From Anaeromassilibacillus senegalensis (GTDB lineage Bacteria > Bacillota > Clostridia > Oscillospirales > Acutalibacteraceae): a DNA stretch of 64,000 nucleotides. Below the pieces are notes generated by a model. It was not told the origin of the DNA. It made no database searches and was given only the letters and a program-made list of their open reading frames with translations. The stretch spans positions 620,001 to 684,000 of the forward strand of contig NZ_LN868538.1 of assembly GCF_001261775.1 (NCBI RefSeq), in the 5' to 3' direction. Numbering within the stretch: the stretch's first letter is position 1; every line of letters begins with the position of its first letter. Positions 17,350-26,604 of this stretch are shown piece by piece. The translations under genes and the position numbers were made by a program.

Positions 17350-18208
17350 CTGCGCGCCCCCTTTTTTTCAGCAGCGGCATCAGCTGCTTAATCGCCTGCT
17401 CCATCGTGAGGGACGTCCCCACCGGGTAGCCCTTCTGGCGCAGGACCGACAGGATTTTTGTGATCTGCGGGACCCGCAGCCCCATTGCCTCCAGCTCTTC
17501 CCCGCGCGCAAACACCTTTTCCGTCGTATCGAACATGGCGGCATGCGCGTCGTTCATTACGAGAATGCGGTCCGCCGTGCGCGCGATATCCTCCATGCTG
17601 TGGGAGACCAGCAGCACAGTGTTGTGCCGCATCTCATGATAGCTTGTGATCTGGGAGAGCAGCACGTCACGCCCGCACGGGTCCAGGCCCGCGGTCGGCT
17701 CGTCCAGGATCAGGACGTCCGGGTCCATGGCGATCACGCCCGCAATCGCGGCGCGGCGCTTCTCACCGCCGGAGAGCTCAAACGGGCTTTTCTCCAGCAG
17801 CGTCTCCGGCAGGCCGACAAATTTCGCGGCATTCCGCGCGCGCTCCTCGATCTCGTCAGGCTTTAAGCCCATGTTTGCGGGGCCGAAGGAAATGTCCTTG
17901 AGCACTGTCTCCTCAAAGAGCTGATGTTCCGGGTACTGGAACACCATGCCCACCCGGAAGCGCACATCGCGGATTTTCTTCGGCGCGGCCCAAATATCCT
18001 TCCCATCCAGCAGCACCGTGCCGGAGGTCGGCGTAAGCAGGCCGTTCAACAGCTGGATCAGGGTGGACTTGCCGGAACCGGTGTGTCCGATGACCCCGAT
18101 AAACTCCCCCGATTCAATGGAGAGATCCACATGGTCCACCGCTGTCTTTTCAAAGGGCGTACCCGCGCCGTAGGTATAGGTCAGGTTTTTCGTCTCTATG
18201 ATTGCCAT
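17342..18208 (-). CDS. ecfA2: Energy-coupling factor transporter ATPase EcfA2
   Basis: A 288-residue ABC ATPase. Seen: Walker A GHTGSGKSTLIQ, Q-loop VFQYPEHQLFEETV, signature LSGGEKRRAAIAGV and Walker B LILDEPTAGLDP, plus the H-loop SHSMED. The order ecfA1-ecfA2-ecfT-truA is conserved and this is the second ATPase, with the GE-K-RRA signature typical of EcfA2. The ATG at 18208 is chosen by homology (MAIIETKNLTYTYGAGTPFE). It pairs with EcfA1 to form the heterodimeric motor. Confidence 0.93.
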   Translation of the reverse strand: MAIIETKNLTYTYGAGTPFEKTAVDHVDLSIESGEFIGVIGHTGSGKSTLIQLLNGLLTPTSGTVLLDGKDIWAAPKKIRDVRFRVGMVFQYPEHQLFEETVLKDISFGPANMGLKPDEIEERARNAAKFVGLPETLLEKSPFELSGGEKRRAAIAGVIAMDPDVLILDEPTAGLDPCGRDVLLSQITSYHEMRHNTVLLVSHSMEDIARTADRILVMNDAHAAMFDTTEKVFARGEELEAMGLRVPQITKILSVLRQKGYPVGTSLTMEQAIKQLMPLLKKRGRADD

Positions 18209-18246
18209 CACGATTCCCCGTACTTTCGTCAGATTCACGCCGGTCC

Positions 18247-19101
18247 TTATTTGGACAGAAGAGGTTCCAGCGCCGCCACACAATCTTCCACGTTCAACAC
18301 GCACTCCGGCAAGGGAAAGCCGCTGGCGCGCAGGCGGTACACCAGCTCTGTGGCCTGCGGCACATCCAGCTTATGCTGTTTAAGCAGTTCCACCTGAGAG
18401 AAGACCTCCTCCGGGGTTCCCTGCGTCAGAATGCGCCCGCTGTCCATCACGATGACGCGGTCCGCCTGGACCGCCTCGTCCATGTAATGCGTGATCAGGA
18501 TAATGGTGATGTTTTTTTCCCTGTTCAGCCTGTGGATCGTGCGCAGCACCTCTTCCCGCCCGCGCGGGTCCAACATGGCGGTGGGCTCGTCCAGCACAAT
18601 GCAGTCGGGCCGCATGGCGATGATGCCCGCGATGGCGATGCGCTGTTTCTGCCCGCCGGAGAGCTTATATGGCGCGTTTAAACGGTAGTCGTACATTTCC
18701 ACCGCCTTGAGCGCGTCGTCTACCCGCTCGCGGATTTCCTTTGGCGGCACGCCGAGGTTCTCCGGACCGAACGCCACGTCCTCCTCCACGATGCTGGCCA
18801 CCAGCTGGTTGTCCGGATTTTGCAGCACCAGGCCGACGCGGCGGCGGATCTCATACAGCAGGGATTCGTCCAGCGTATCCATGCCGTCGATGTAGACCTT
18901 TCCACCCGCAGGCAGCAGCATCGCGTTGAACATCTTGGCGATGGTGGACTTGCCGGAGCCGTTGTGCCCCAGCAGCGCCACAAACTCGCCCTTTTCGACG
19001 CCCAGCGACACGCCGCGCAGCACCTTGCGCACCTGAACGGATTCGCCCTCTTCCGCCTCATCGTAGGTAAAAGTTAAATTTTCTGTTTGTATATAACTCA
19101 T
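18247..19101 (-). CDS. ecfA1: Energy-coupling factor transporter ATPase EcfA1
   Basis: A 284-residue ABC ATPase, partner of EcfA2. Seen: Walker [14 protein letters not shown]-loop [14 protein letters not shown], signature [13 protein letters not shown], Walker [13 protein letters not shown] and H-loop THYMDE. It starts with [20 protein letters not shown], the usual EcfA1 N-terminus. It follows a methyltransferase gene by 53 bases in one long minus-strand operon from glmM to the DUF5711-like gene. Confidence 0.93.
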   Translation of the reverse strand: MSYIQTENLTFTYDEAEEGESVQVRKVLRGVSLGVEKGEFVALLGHNGSGKSTIAKMFNAMLLPAGGKVYIDGMDTLDESLLYEIRRRVGLVLQNPDNQLVASIVEEDVAFGPENLGVPPKEIRERVDDALKAVEMYDYRLNAPYKLSGGQKQRIAIAGIIAMRPDCIVLDEPTAMLDPRGREEVLRTIHRLNREKNITIILITHYMDEAVQADRVIVMDSGRILTQGTPEEVFSQVELLKQHKLDVPQATELVYRLRASGFPLPECVLNVEDCVAALEPLLSK

Positions 19102-19154
19102 CGTATAATACTCTCCGTATTTTCACAGACCGCCTGTTTTCTGCACCGGCACAT

Positions 19155-20021
19155 TCAGGATTCCCAAATAGCCGTACTTCCACAGGGCAGTGTCAGCCCG
19201 CTTGCCGTCACCGGCAGGCCAATTTCCCCGGAGGAAACCTTTCCGCCAAAGCGTTTTTGCAGCAGCACGCCCAGCAGGTACTCCATGACAGCCGGGGACA
19301 GTCCCGTGGTATAGGAATTTAAAATAAAAAACAGTGGATTTTGGGAAAGGATGGGCAGGCACAGCTCCACCAACCCGTAGAGCTGCTCCTCCAGTTTCCA
19401 GACCTCGCCGTTTGGGCCGCGCCCATAGGAGGGTGGGTCCATGATAATGCCGTCATAGGTGTTGCCGCGGCGCTGTTCGCGCTGCACAAATTTGACGCAG
19501 TCGTCCACCAGCCAGCGGACTGGACGGTCCGCCAAACCGGATGCGGCGGCGTTCTCCTTGGCCCATGCAACCATCCCCTTGGAGGCGTCCACATGGCAGA
19601 CCTGCGCGCCCGCTCTGGCGCAGGCCAGCGTGGCCGCGCCCGTGTAGCCGAACAGGTTCAGCACTTTAACGGGGCGGCCCGCGCCTGTGATCTTCTGCAT
19701 GGCAAAATCCCAGTTGACGGCCTGCTCCGGGAAGATGCCGGTATGTTTAAAGCCCATGGTTTTGAGTTGGAAGGTCAAATCCCCGTAGCCGATCTTCCAC
19801 ATCGCGGGAACTTTTTTCAGCTCCTGCCAGCTGCCGCCGCCCGTACTGGACCGCAGATACCGCGCGTGCGCCTGCTTCCACAATGGATGTTCGCGCGGGG
19901 TCTCCCAGATGATCTGCGGGTCCGGACGGATCAGGATAATATTGCCCCAACGCTCCAGCCGCTCGCCGCCCGATGTATCGATCAGTTCATAGTCCTTCCA
20001 ATTTGCCGCTCTCAAACCCAT
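19155..20021 (-). CDS. Class I SAM-dependent methyltransferase (RlmI/YccW-like)
   Basis: A 288-residue methyltransferase. Seen: the SAM-binding motif LNLFGYTGAATLACARAGAQ, acidic motif II CHVDASKGMVAWAKENA, and the catalytic-type motif IIMDPPSYGRGPNGEVW, close to the rRNA m5C/23S rRNA methyltransferase group. It lacks the N-terminal PUA domain of true RlmI (compare the 409-residue protein at 35762). The target is probably RNA but unproven. It sits between glmM (15-base gap) and ecfA1. Confidence 0.82.
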   Translation of the reverse strand: MGLRAANWKDYELIDTSGGERLERWGNIILIRPDPQIIWETPREHPLWKQAHARYLRSSTGGGSWQELKKVPAMWKIGYGDLTFQLKTMGFKHTGIFPEQAVNWDFAMQKITGAGRPVKVLNLFGYTGAATLACARAGAQVCHVDASKGMVAWAKENAAASGLADRPVRWLVDDCVKFVQREQRRGNTYDGIIMDPPSYGRGPNGEVWKLEEQLYGLVELCLPILSQNPLFFILNSYTTGLSPAVMEYLLGVLLQKRFGGKVSSGEIGLPVTASGLTLPCGSTAIWES

Positions 20022-20036
20022 TCCTCTTTTCTAAGA

Positions 20037-21386
20037 TTATGCCAGCCGCTCCCGCAGGACGTCCGCGACGGAGTTCGCCAGTTCGTTGATATAGCCCAGG
20101 TCCTCGCCCTCGATCATGACGCGCAGCAGCGGCTCCGTTCCGGAGGGGCGCACCACAATGCGTCCGCTGTCGCCCAGTTTTTCCTTGGCGTGCTCGATGG
20201 CCTCTTTGACTTCCGCATCCGTGTAGAAATGCAGTTTGCCCTCCGGGCCGACTTTTACGTTGACAATGACCTGCGGATAGCGGGTCATCAGCGTCGCCAG
20301 ACTGGAAAGCTTCGCCTGCCGGCGGTGCACAATGCTCAGCAGCTGCGCCGCGGTCATCTGTCCGTCGCCTGTGGAGGCAAAATCGAGGAAAATCACATGC
20401 CCGCTCTGCTCGCCGCCGAAGTTATAGCCTTCCAGCAGCATTTCCTCCAGCACATAGCGGTCCCCCACCTTGGTCGCCTCAAAATGCAGTCCAATTTCCT
20501 TGCAGAAACGCGTAAAGCCCATGTTGGTCATAATGGTGCCCACAACCGTGTCCTTTGCCAGCTTGCCGCGGGACTTTAAATCCGCCGCGCAGATCGCCAT
20601 TACAAAGTCACCGTCCACCAGCTGGCCCTTGTCATCCACCGCCAGGCAGCGGTCGGCGTCGCCGTCAAACGCGACACCCGCGTCAAGATTGTGCTCCTTG
20701 ACATAACTCATCAGGTTTTCCATATGGGTGGAACCGCAGTTGTCATTGACGTTCACACCGTCCGGCTGGTCGGACAGCATGTGGCAGTTGGCGCCCAGTT
20801 CCGTAAACAGCAGTTCCGCCGTCCGGCAGGCCGCGCCGTTTGCGCAGTCCAGCGCAATGTTCATGCCGTGCAGCGAGAAGGGCACCGTGCTCTTGATATG
20901 ATCCACATAGTCGCGCACCACATTCGGCGCGGTGGTCACACTTCCGATGTCTCCCCCGGTCGGCGCGGGAGGCGTCTCCTTATGGTCCAGAACAATTGCT
21001 TCAATCTGCTCCTCCAGCGCGTCCGGCAGCTTGTAACCGTCGCCGCTGAAAATCTTGATCCCGTTAAACTCGCACGGATTGTGGGAAGCTGTCAGCATTA
21101 CACCCGCGTCCGCCTTGTATTTGCCCACCAGGAAGGCCACCGCCGGAGTCGGCACCACGCCGAGCTGTACCACATTCGCACCCACGCTGCAAAGGCCCGC
21201 GGTAATTGCGCTCTCCAGCATGTCGGAGGAAAGGCGCGTATCCTTGCCGATTAAAATCTTCGGGTGGCGGTGGTTGTTATCCGTCAGCACCATGGCGGCC
21301 GCACGGCCGATGTTCATTGCCATTTCACAGGTCAATTCCGAGTTCGCGACGCCTCTGACGCCGTCCGTTCCAAAAAGTCTGCCCAT
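20037..21386 (-). CDS. glmM: Phosphoglucosamine mutase
   Basis: A 449-residue enzyme that converts glucosamine-6-phosphate to glucosamine-1-phosphate for UDP-GlcNAc and peptidoglycan synthesis. Seen: N-terminal RLFGTDGVRGVAN, phosphoserine loop GVMLTASHNPCEFNGIK with the catalytic Ser, metal-binding DGDADRCLAVD, sugar-binding GGEQSGHVIF, and the C-terminal phosphate site VVRPSGTEPLLRVMIEG. All active-site loops are complete and the length is standard. It is the first gene of the minus-strand operon leading to the ecf genes. Confidence 0.97.
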   Translation of the reverse strand: MGRLFGTDGVRGVANSELTCEMAMNIGRAAAMVLTDNNHRHPKILIGKDTRLSSDMLESAITAGLCSVGANVVQLGVVPTPAVAFLVGKYKADAGVMLTASHNPCEFNGIKIFSGDGYKLPDALEEQIEAIVLDHKETPPAPTGGDIGSVTTAPNVVRDYVDHIKSTVPFSLHGMNIALDCANGAACRTAELLFTELGANCHMLSDQPDGVNVNDNCGSTHMENLMSYVKEHNLDAGVAFDGDADRCLAVDDKGQLVDGDFVMAICAADLKSRGKLAKDTVVGTIMTNMGFTRFCKEIGLHFEATKVGDRYVLEEMLLEGYNFGGEQSGHVIFLDFASTGDGQMTAAQLLSIVHRRQAKLSSLATLMTRYPQVIVNVKVGPEGKLHFYTDAEVKEAIEHAKEKLGDSGRIVVRPSGTEPLLRVMIEGEDLGYINELANSVADVLRERLA

Positions 21387-21529
21387 GTACCATACACTCT
21401 CCTAATCATGATCTTTTGTTGATTGTATCAAATCCCCAATGCAAACCGCGTCGCAAAAACTTTGCATTCCCCACACGGCGCGGATTTCTGCCTTTTCTAT
21501 CCCCTCAACGCAAGGGTAATGGCCGCCTC

Positions 21530-21853
21530 TTACATATCCCACAGGGGCAGCACATGAACAACCGGTTCCTCATACGGGTGCAGGCGCTTGACCGCCTCCA
21601 CCGCCCGCACGGCCAATTCCGCCGGACAAACCACTTCTATTTTACATTCCTCGCCGCGGCTGAGTACCCCCACTTCGCCGTCGAACGGGTCCGCGCCGGG
21701 CAAAGGCCGCCAGGTGCCCGCAACGCGCGACACAGACGTGCAGCAGTCGTAATTTCCAATATGGCAGGCGCCCAGCTCATTGAGCGCGTCGCGGATGGAA
21801 TCTACACAGGACTCCGGCGCATAGATTTCCAACTTCACTCTGGTAATTTCCAT
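21530..21853 (-). CDS. NIF3/CutA-like PII-fold small protein
   Basis: A 107-residue protein with a PII/CutA-like ferredoxin fold: KLEIYAPESCVDSIRDALNE, GACHIGNYDCCTSVSRVAGT and RLHPYEEPVVHVLPL. The 'HPYEEP' ending and the GNYd.CSf..G motif match the stand-alone form of the domain inserted in NIF3-family dinuclear metal proteins (COG3323). Function is unknown. It begins nine bases after ruvB and may be the last gene of the ruvCAB operon. Confidence 0.8.
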   Translation of the reverse strand: MEITRVKLEIYAPESCVDSIRDALNELGACHIGNYDCCTSVSRVAGTWRPLPGADPFDGEVGVLSRGEECKIEVVCPAELAVRAVEAVKRLHPYEEPVVHVLPLWDM

Positions 21854-21862
21854 GGATGGACC

Positions 21863-22939
21863 TCATTTCCGATCCTGCATCTCAAACAGGTTCTGCTGCT
21901 CCGGTTTCACTTCCCCCGGCGGCGTCAGCCCCAGATGCAGGTATGCCGCCCGCGTGGCACAGCGGCCGCGCGGCGTGCGGTTCAAAAAGCCGATCTGCAT
22001 CAGATACGGCTCGTAAACGTCCTCAATGGTGACGGCCTCTTCCCCGATGGCCGCCGCGAGCGTTTCCAGTCCGACCGGCCCGCCGTTGTAGAACTGAATC
22101 AGCGTGGACAGCATCCGGCGGTCATTGGCGTCCAGGCCGATCTCGTCGACCTCCAGGCGGTCCAGGCCGATTTTGGCTGATTGGAAGGTAATGACGCCAT
22201 CTGTCATCACCTGCGCGAAATCCCGCACACGTTTAAGCATACGGTTCGCGATACGCGGCGTTCCGCGGGACCGGGAAGCGATTTCCAGCGCGCCGTCCGC
22301 CTCGATCGGGATGCCCAGAATCTTCGCGCTGCGGGTGACGATCTTCGCCAGTTCCTGCGGGGAATACATCTCCAGACGCAGGACGACGCCAAAGCGGTCG
22401 CGCAGCGGCGCGGAGAGCTGGCCCGCACGCGTAGTCGCGCCCACCAGTGTAAACTTCGGCAGCGGCAGGTGATAGGAAGCCGCCATTTGCCCCTTGCCTG
22501 TGATGATATCCAGCGCAAAGTCCTCCATCGCGGGGTAGAGGATTTCCTCCACGCTGCGGGAAAGACGGTGCACCTCGTCGATAAACAGCACGTCGCCGGG
22601 ATTCAGGTTCGTCAGCAGCGCCGCCAGATCGCCCGGCTTTTCAATCGCCGGGCCGGAGGTAATGCGCAGGTTGACGTTCAATTCGTTTGCAATGATGCCC
22701 GCCAGCGTGGTTTTGCCCAGTCCGGGCGGGCCGTACAGCAGCACATGGTCCAGCGACTCCTTGCGCTGTTTGGCCGCCTCTATAAAAACCGCCAGGTTTT
22801 CCTTGACCTTCTCCTGGCCGATGTATTCTCCCAGTGTCCGGGGCCGAAGCGGGTTTTCCACCTCCGCGTCCTCGGGGGCATACTCCGGCGCAACCATCCG
22901 GTTTTCAAAATCCATCTCATTTTCGTATTCGTAGTCCAT
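21863..22939 (-). CDS. ruvB: Holliday junction branch migration helicase RuvB
   Basis: A 358-residue AAA+ motor that drives branch migration of Holliday junctions with RuvA. Seen: [20 protein letters not shown], Walker [15 protein letters not shown], Walker [16 protein letters not shown], sensor [18 protein letters not shown] with the arginine finger, and the C-terminal winged helix ending in [15 protein letters not shown]. The ATG at 22939 is seven bases after GAGG, better than the GTG at 22945. It lies 42 bases after ruvA. Confidence 0.97.
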   Translation of the reverse strand: MDYEYENEMDFENRMVAPEYAPEDAEVENPLRPRTLGEYIGQEKVKENLAVFIEAAKQRKESLDHVLLYGPPGLGKTTLAGIIANELNVNLRITSGPAIEKPGDLAALLTNLNPGDVLFIDEVHRLSRSVEEILYPAMEDFALDIITGKGQMAASYHLPLPKFTLVGATTRAGQLSAPLRDRFGVVLRLEMYSPQELAKIVTRSAKILGIPIEADGALEIASRSRGTPRIANRMLKRVRDFAQVMTDGVITFQSAKIGLDRLEVDEIGLDANDRRMLSTLIQFYNGGPVGLETLAAAIGEEAVTIEDVYEPYLMQIGFLNRTPRGRCATRAAYLHLGLTPPGEVKPEQQNLFEMQDRK

Positions 22940-22987
22940 CGGCACGCCTCACCGCCCTTTCCATAAACATTTCATTATTTCGTTTTT

Positions 22988-23593
22988 TTATCTCGCCTTG
23001 CCAAATTCCCTGAGCGCCAGCCGAATCAATTCCTCCGTGGGCAGGGAACTGTCAAACTTCGCCACGACCGACGCCGCATCCGTGGGTGTGTACCCCAGCA
23101 CAGAAAGCGCGCTGACCGCGTTGGCGGCGTTCCCAGCGGCATTCGGCGCGCCGCCCGCGGGCACAAAGCCTTCCAGCGTGCCGCCGCCCATCTTTTTGAC
23201 TTTATCTTTTAACTCCAGAACAATCCGCTGCGCCAATTTTGCGCCCACGCCGCTGGCCCGCGTCAGAGACTTGCTGTCCCCCGCCGCCACCGCCATCGCC
23301 ACCTGTTCCGGAGAAAGTTCGCTCAGAATCGCCAGGCCGACCTTCGGCCCCACGCCGGAGACGCCCGTCAGCATCTTAAAGCAGTTCAGCTCCATCATGG
23401 TGGCAAAACCGAACAGATCCAGCGCGTCCTCGCGCACATTTAAATGCGTGTACAGCTTAACCGTCTCGCCCAGCTTCGGCATGGCGCGCTGCGTGCTCAT
23501 GGTGGTCATGCATTTAAAGCCGACCCCGCCGCATTCTATCACCGCCAACCCCGGCTCCATATGCGTCAAAATTCCTTTTACACTATAAAACAT
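22988..23593 (-). CDS. ruvA: Holliday junction branch migration protein RuvA
   Basis: A 201-residue protein that binds four-way junctions as a tetramer and loads RuvB. Domain I (OB fold) is seen as GILTHMEPGLAVIECGGVGF; the helix-hairpin-helix motifs of domain II as LTGVSGVGPKVGLAILSEL and LTRASGVGAKLAQRIVLEL; domain III is the C-terminal three-helix bundle SALSVLGYTPTDAASVVAKF. It is 18 bases downstream of ruvC. Confidence 0.97.
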   Translation of the reverse strand: MFYSVKGILTHMEPGLAVIECGGVGFKCMTTMSTQRAMPKLGETVKLYTHLNVREDALDLFGFATMMELNCFKMLTGVSGVGPKVGLAILSELSPEQVAMAVAAGDSKSLTRASGVGAKLAQRIVLELKDKVKKMGGGTLEGFVPAGGAPNAAGNAANAVSALSVLGYTPTDAASVVAKFDSSLPTEELIRLALREFGKAR

Positions 23594-23611
23594 TTTGTAT
23601 TCTCCAAATTT

Positions 23612-24115
23612 TTATCTTCTGCGCAGCATCGCCTGCCGCAAACTGGAACCCGCCGCCTGCCCGTGGCAGATCGCCATTGCCAGCGCATCGGCCGTATCGT
23701 CCGGTTTCGGCACTTCCTTCAGGCAGAGCAGCCGGCGCGTCATTTCCATCACCTGCGGCTTCTGCGCCTGCCCGTATCCGGTCACCGCTAATTTTACCTG
23801 CAAAGGGGTATACTCAAAGACAGGGACCCGCGCCTTTTGTGCGGCCAGCAGAATCACACCCCTGGCCTCCGCCACGCCGATCGCCGTCTTCTGGTTGTTC
23901 TGGAAAAAGAGCTTTTCGATGCTGACCGCTTCGGGCCGCCATTTTTGCAGGACCTCCGCAATGCCGTCGTATACGATCTCCAGCCGCCGGTTAAAGTCCT
24001 GCCCGGCCTTTGTGACAACCGCCCCATGCTCCAGCGGCACGTATCTTCCGCGTTCCGTGCGGATGATCCCGTAGCCTACGATTGCGTAGCCCGGGTCAAT
24101 TCCCAATATGACCAT
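23612..24115 (-). CDS. ruvC: Crossover junction endodeoxyribonuclease RuvC
   Basis: A 167-residue RNase H-fold resolvase that cuts Holliday junctions. Catalytic acids are seen as Asp in ILGIDPGYAIVGYG, Glu in AVSIEKLFFQNNQKTA, and the C-terminal Asp pair in PKPDDTADALAMAICHG. It is the first gene of the ruvCAB cluster. The start is either the ATG at 24115 (AGGA nine bases upstream) or a GTG at 24121; the ATG is preferred. The hairpin-repeat array lies just upstream. Confidence 0.96.
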   Translation of the reverse strand: MVILGIDPGYAIVGYGIIRTERGRYVPLEHGAVVTKAGQDFNRRLEIVYDGIAEVLQKWRPEAVSIEKLFFQNNQKTAIGVAEARGVILLAAQKARVPVFEYTPLQVKLAVTGYGQAQKPQVMEMTRRLLCLKEVPKPDDTADALAMAICHGQAAGSSLRQAMLRRR

Positions 24116-24172
24116 TCTCACACGTCCTGGTTTCTCTCAAATTATATCAATTTCAGTAATCGTTATTTCAGT

Positions 24173-24776
24173 CAGCCGTCGAAAGCTCTGCTTTCGGTCA
24201 CGGCGTGAGGTTATTATTCCATTAAGAGGCGCAGCCTCCTTCACAACGGAACAATGTTCTCCCAGCCGTCGGAGGCTCCGCCTCCGCTTACGGCGTGAGG
24301 TTATTATAGCATGCCCGACCCGCAACAAGCTCCTTCTGAGGCTAAAACTACCTTGTCATACCAAGCTGGCATGCTTCAATGTTCTCTCAGCCGTCGAAAG
24401 CTCTGCTTTCGCTTACGGCGTGAGGTTATTATAGCATGCCCGACCCGCAACAAGCTCCTTCTGAGGCTAAAACTACCTTGTCATACCAAGCTGGCATGCT
24501 TCAATGTTCTCTCAGCCGTCGAAAGCTCTGCTTTCGCTAACGGCGTGAGGTTATTATTCCATCAAGAGGCGCAGCCTCCTTCACAACGGAACAATGTTCT
24601 CCCAGCCGTCGGAGGCTCTGCCTCCGCTTACGGCGTGAGGTTATTATAGCATGCCCGACCCGCAACAAGCTCCTTCTAAGGCTAAAACTACCTTGTCATA
24701 CCAAGCTGGCATGCTTCAATGTTCTCTCAGCCGTCGGAAGCTCTGCTTTCGCTAACGGCGTGAGGTTATTATAGCA
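24173..24776. repeat. Array of six hairpin repeats with two alternating spacers
   Basis: A core of about 45 bases starts at 24173, 24263, 24388, 24513, 24603 and 24728. Each has an inner 7-bp stem with a three-base loop (CGAAAGC-TCT-GCTTTCG or CGGAGGC-TCT-GCCTCCG), an outer GCCGT/ACGGC pair, and ends in GTGAGGTTATTAT. The two stem versions differ at paired positions on both arms. Units are 90 bases apart (short spacer, itself with a GAGGC/GCCTC hairpin) or 125 bases apart (long spacer), in the order short, long, long, short, long. No gene is supported in the 875-base gap 24122-24996 apart from this array and the promoter at its end. Confidence 0.9.
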
Positions 24777-24887
24777 CACCCGCGCCGAATAGAAAAGAGA
24801 AAAACACCCTTTCTCACACAGCTTTCGGACAATTGTTCTATGGCGTCCACCCTCGGAAAATCGCACTGGTAGATCACACAAAAACAT

Positions 24888-24915
24888 TTGCAATTTTATT
24901 TTATTAGTGTATAAT
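24888..24915 (+). promoter_or_regulatory. Promoter of the polyphosphate kinase 2 gene
   Basis: TTGCAA (24888-24893) and TATAAT (24910-24915), 16 bases apart, about 80 bases before the start codon. Confidence 0.65.
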
Positions 24916-24996
24916 TAGCATATATACCAATGCATGGAAAATCGATTCATTTTATTCTTCGTATTTCAAATGATTGCAAAAGGGGGTTATCCCGGT

Positions 24997-26487
24997 ATGC
25001 TGGAAAAAGTCAATTTAAAAGCCTCTGTCTCAAAAGAGGAATATAAAAAGGAAGCGCCCGTTTTGGAAGCGGAGCTTTCTGCCCTACAACAGACGATCAA
25101 ACAGGTGAAACTGCCGGTCATCATTATTTTTGAGGGCTGGGGTTCCGCCGGTAAAGGCGGGCAGATTGCCCGGCTGACGCTGAATTTTGATCCGCGCGGC
25201 TCCAAGGTCTATTCCAATGTAGCCCCCACGGAGCTGGAAAAACGCCACCCAGACCTGTGGCGCTACTGGAAAATCATCCCCGGCGGCGGCGAAATCGCCA
25301 CAATGGACCGCAGCTGGTATCAGGAGGTCTCAACACTTCGACTGGAACAGGGGATCGATGACGTCACCAATCTGCGCCGTATGAACAGCATCAACACCTT
25401 TGAGCGCCAGTTGACGGACAACGGCTATCTGATTATCAAGTTTTTCCTGCACATCAGCCAAAAGGACCAGAAGGAACGGCTGGAAAACCTGGCGAATTCC
25501 AAAAACACCGAATGGCGCGCCACTGAGCAGGACTGGAAGCGCAACAAGCAGTATGACCGTTACTACCGCGCGTTCGACGAAATGCTGGAGTATACCAACA
25601 CGACCTATGCGCCGTGGCATCTGATCGCCAGCACCCACCGGCAGAATGCCACACTGGAGGTTTACCGTACCGTTGTGGATTCCATCAAAACCGCTTTGGC
25701 GTTAAAGGAGCACCGCAATGCGTATCCGGTCACGCCTGCCAACATTATTCTACCGGGCAATTTTACATTTGTCCCCATGACGCCGCTTGGACAGGTTTCT
25801 CTGGATAAGACCATTACGGATGAAAAATATAAGAAACAGCTCGATAAACTCCAGGAGGAGCTAAGCGAGTTGCACAACAAAATATACCGCAAGCGTGTGC
25901 CGGTCATCGTCTGCTATGAGGGCTGGGACGCCGCCGGCAAGGGCGGAAACATCCGCCGCATCGCCGCCGCGCTGGACCCCCGCGGTTACGAGGTGGTGCC
26001 GGTCGCCGCTCCCACCGCTCCGGAACTGAACCACCATTACCTGTGGCGCTTCTGGAACCAGATTCCCAAGGACGGGCACATCGCCATTTATGACCGCACC
26101 TGGTACGGCCGCGTCATGGTCGAACGCATCGAGGGCTTCTGTTCCACGGAGGACTGGCAGCGCGCCTACCGCGAAATCAACGAATTTGAACGTGAACTGT
26201 ACGATTGGGGCGCTGTCATTGTGAAGTTCTGGCTGCATATCGACAAAGACGAGCAGCTCCGCCGCTTTACCGACCGTCAGAACACCCCTTCCAAGCAGTG
26301 GAAAATCACCGACGAGGACTGGCGCAACCGTGAAAAGTGGGACCAGTACGAGGAAGCGATTGACGACATGCTCAAATATACCTCCACGGACTTCGCGCCG
26401 TGGCACATCGTGGAATCACAAAACAAAAAGTACGCGCGCATCAAAGCGCTGAAAATCCTGATCGACGCGATAAAAGACCGTCTTTAA
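24997..26487 (+). CDS. Polyphosphate:AMP phosphotransferase, two-domain PPK2
   Basis: A 496-residue protein made of two PPK2 domains. Domain 1 (about 10-235) shows Walker A FEGWGSAGKGGQIARL and Walker B-type ATMDRSWYQEV; domain 2 (about 265-490) shows YEGWDAAGKGGNIRRI and AIYDRTWYGRVMVERIEGF. The fused two-domain form is the class II type (Pseudomonas aeruginosa PAP), which phosphorylates AMP to ADP from polyphosphate; in that family the C-terminal half carries the activity. Domain 2 keeps the lid motif R-V-M-V-E-R-I-E that domain 1 lacks, consistent with this. The ATG at 24997 follows AGGGGGT nine bases upstream. It stands alone with its own promoter and a terminator shared with the convergent exporter gene. 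Confidence 0.92.
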   Translation: MLEKVNLKASVSKEEYKKEAPVLEAELSALQQTIKQVKLPVIIIFEGWGSAGKGGQIARLTLNFDPRGSKVYSNVAPTELEKRHPDLWRYWKIIPGGGEIATMDRSWYQEVSTLRLEQGIDDVTNLRRMNSINTFERQLTDNGYLIIKFFLHISQKDQKERLENLANSKNTEWRATEQDWKRNKQYDRYYRAFDEMLEYTNTTYAPWHLIASTHRQNATLEVYRTVVDSIKTALALKEHRNAYPVTPANIILPGNFTFVPMTPLGQVSLDKTITDEKYKKQLDKLQEELSELHNKIYRKRVPVIVCYEGWDAAGKGGNIRRIAAALDPRGYEVVPVAAPTAPELNHHYLWRFWNQIPKDGHIAIYDRTWYGRVMVERIEGFCSTEDWQRAYREINEFERELYDWGAVIVKFWLHIDKDEQLRRFTDRQNTPSKQWKITDEDWRNREKWDQYEEAIDDMLKYTSTDFAPWHIVESQNKKYARIKALKILIDAIKDRL

Positions 26488-26562
26488 ATTGCAAGCATCT
26501 TTGGCTCTTATAAAAAAGGAACAGCTTTTTTCGTAAGAGTCCTGTTTTGGATAAGGATGGCA

Positions 26563-26604
26563 CATAGGAAAAGGACCTGCTGATCAGCAGGTCCTTTTCC
26601 TATG
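26563..26604. terminator. Perfect 42-bp palindrome, bidirectional terminator
   Basis: The 21-base arms meet at TGATCA with no loop mismatch, and contain an AAAAGG/CCTTTT tract giving T-rich 3' arms on both strands. It overlaps the stop codon of the exporter subunit gene at 26600-26602. A second hairpin (26505-26539, with AAAAAAG/CTTTTTT) precedes it. Confidence 0.75.

Noticed and set aside
24173..24776. CRISPR array from repeated units
   Set aside because: Spacers are of only two kinds and repeat themselves, units are 90 or 125 bases apart, and no cas gene is in the window.
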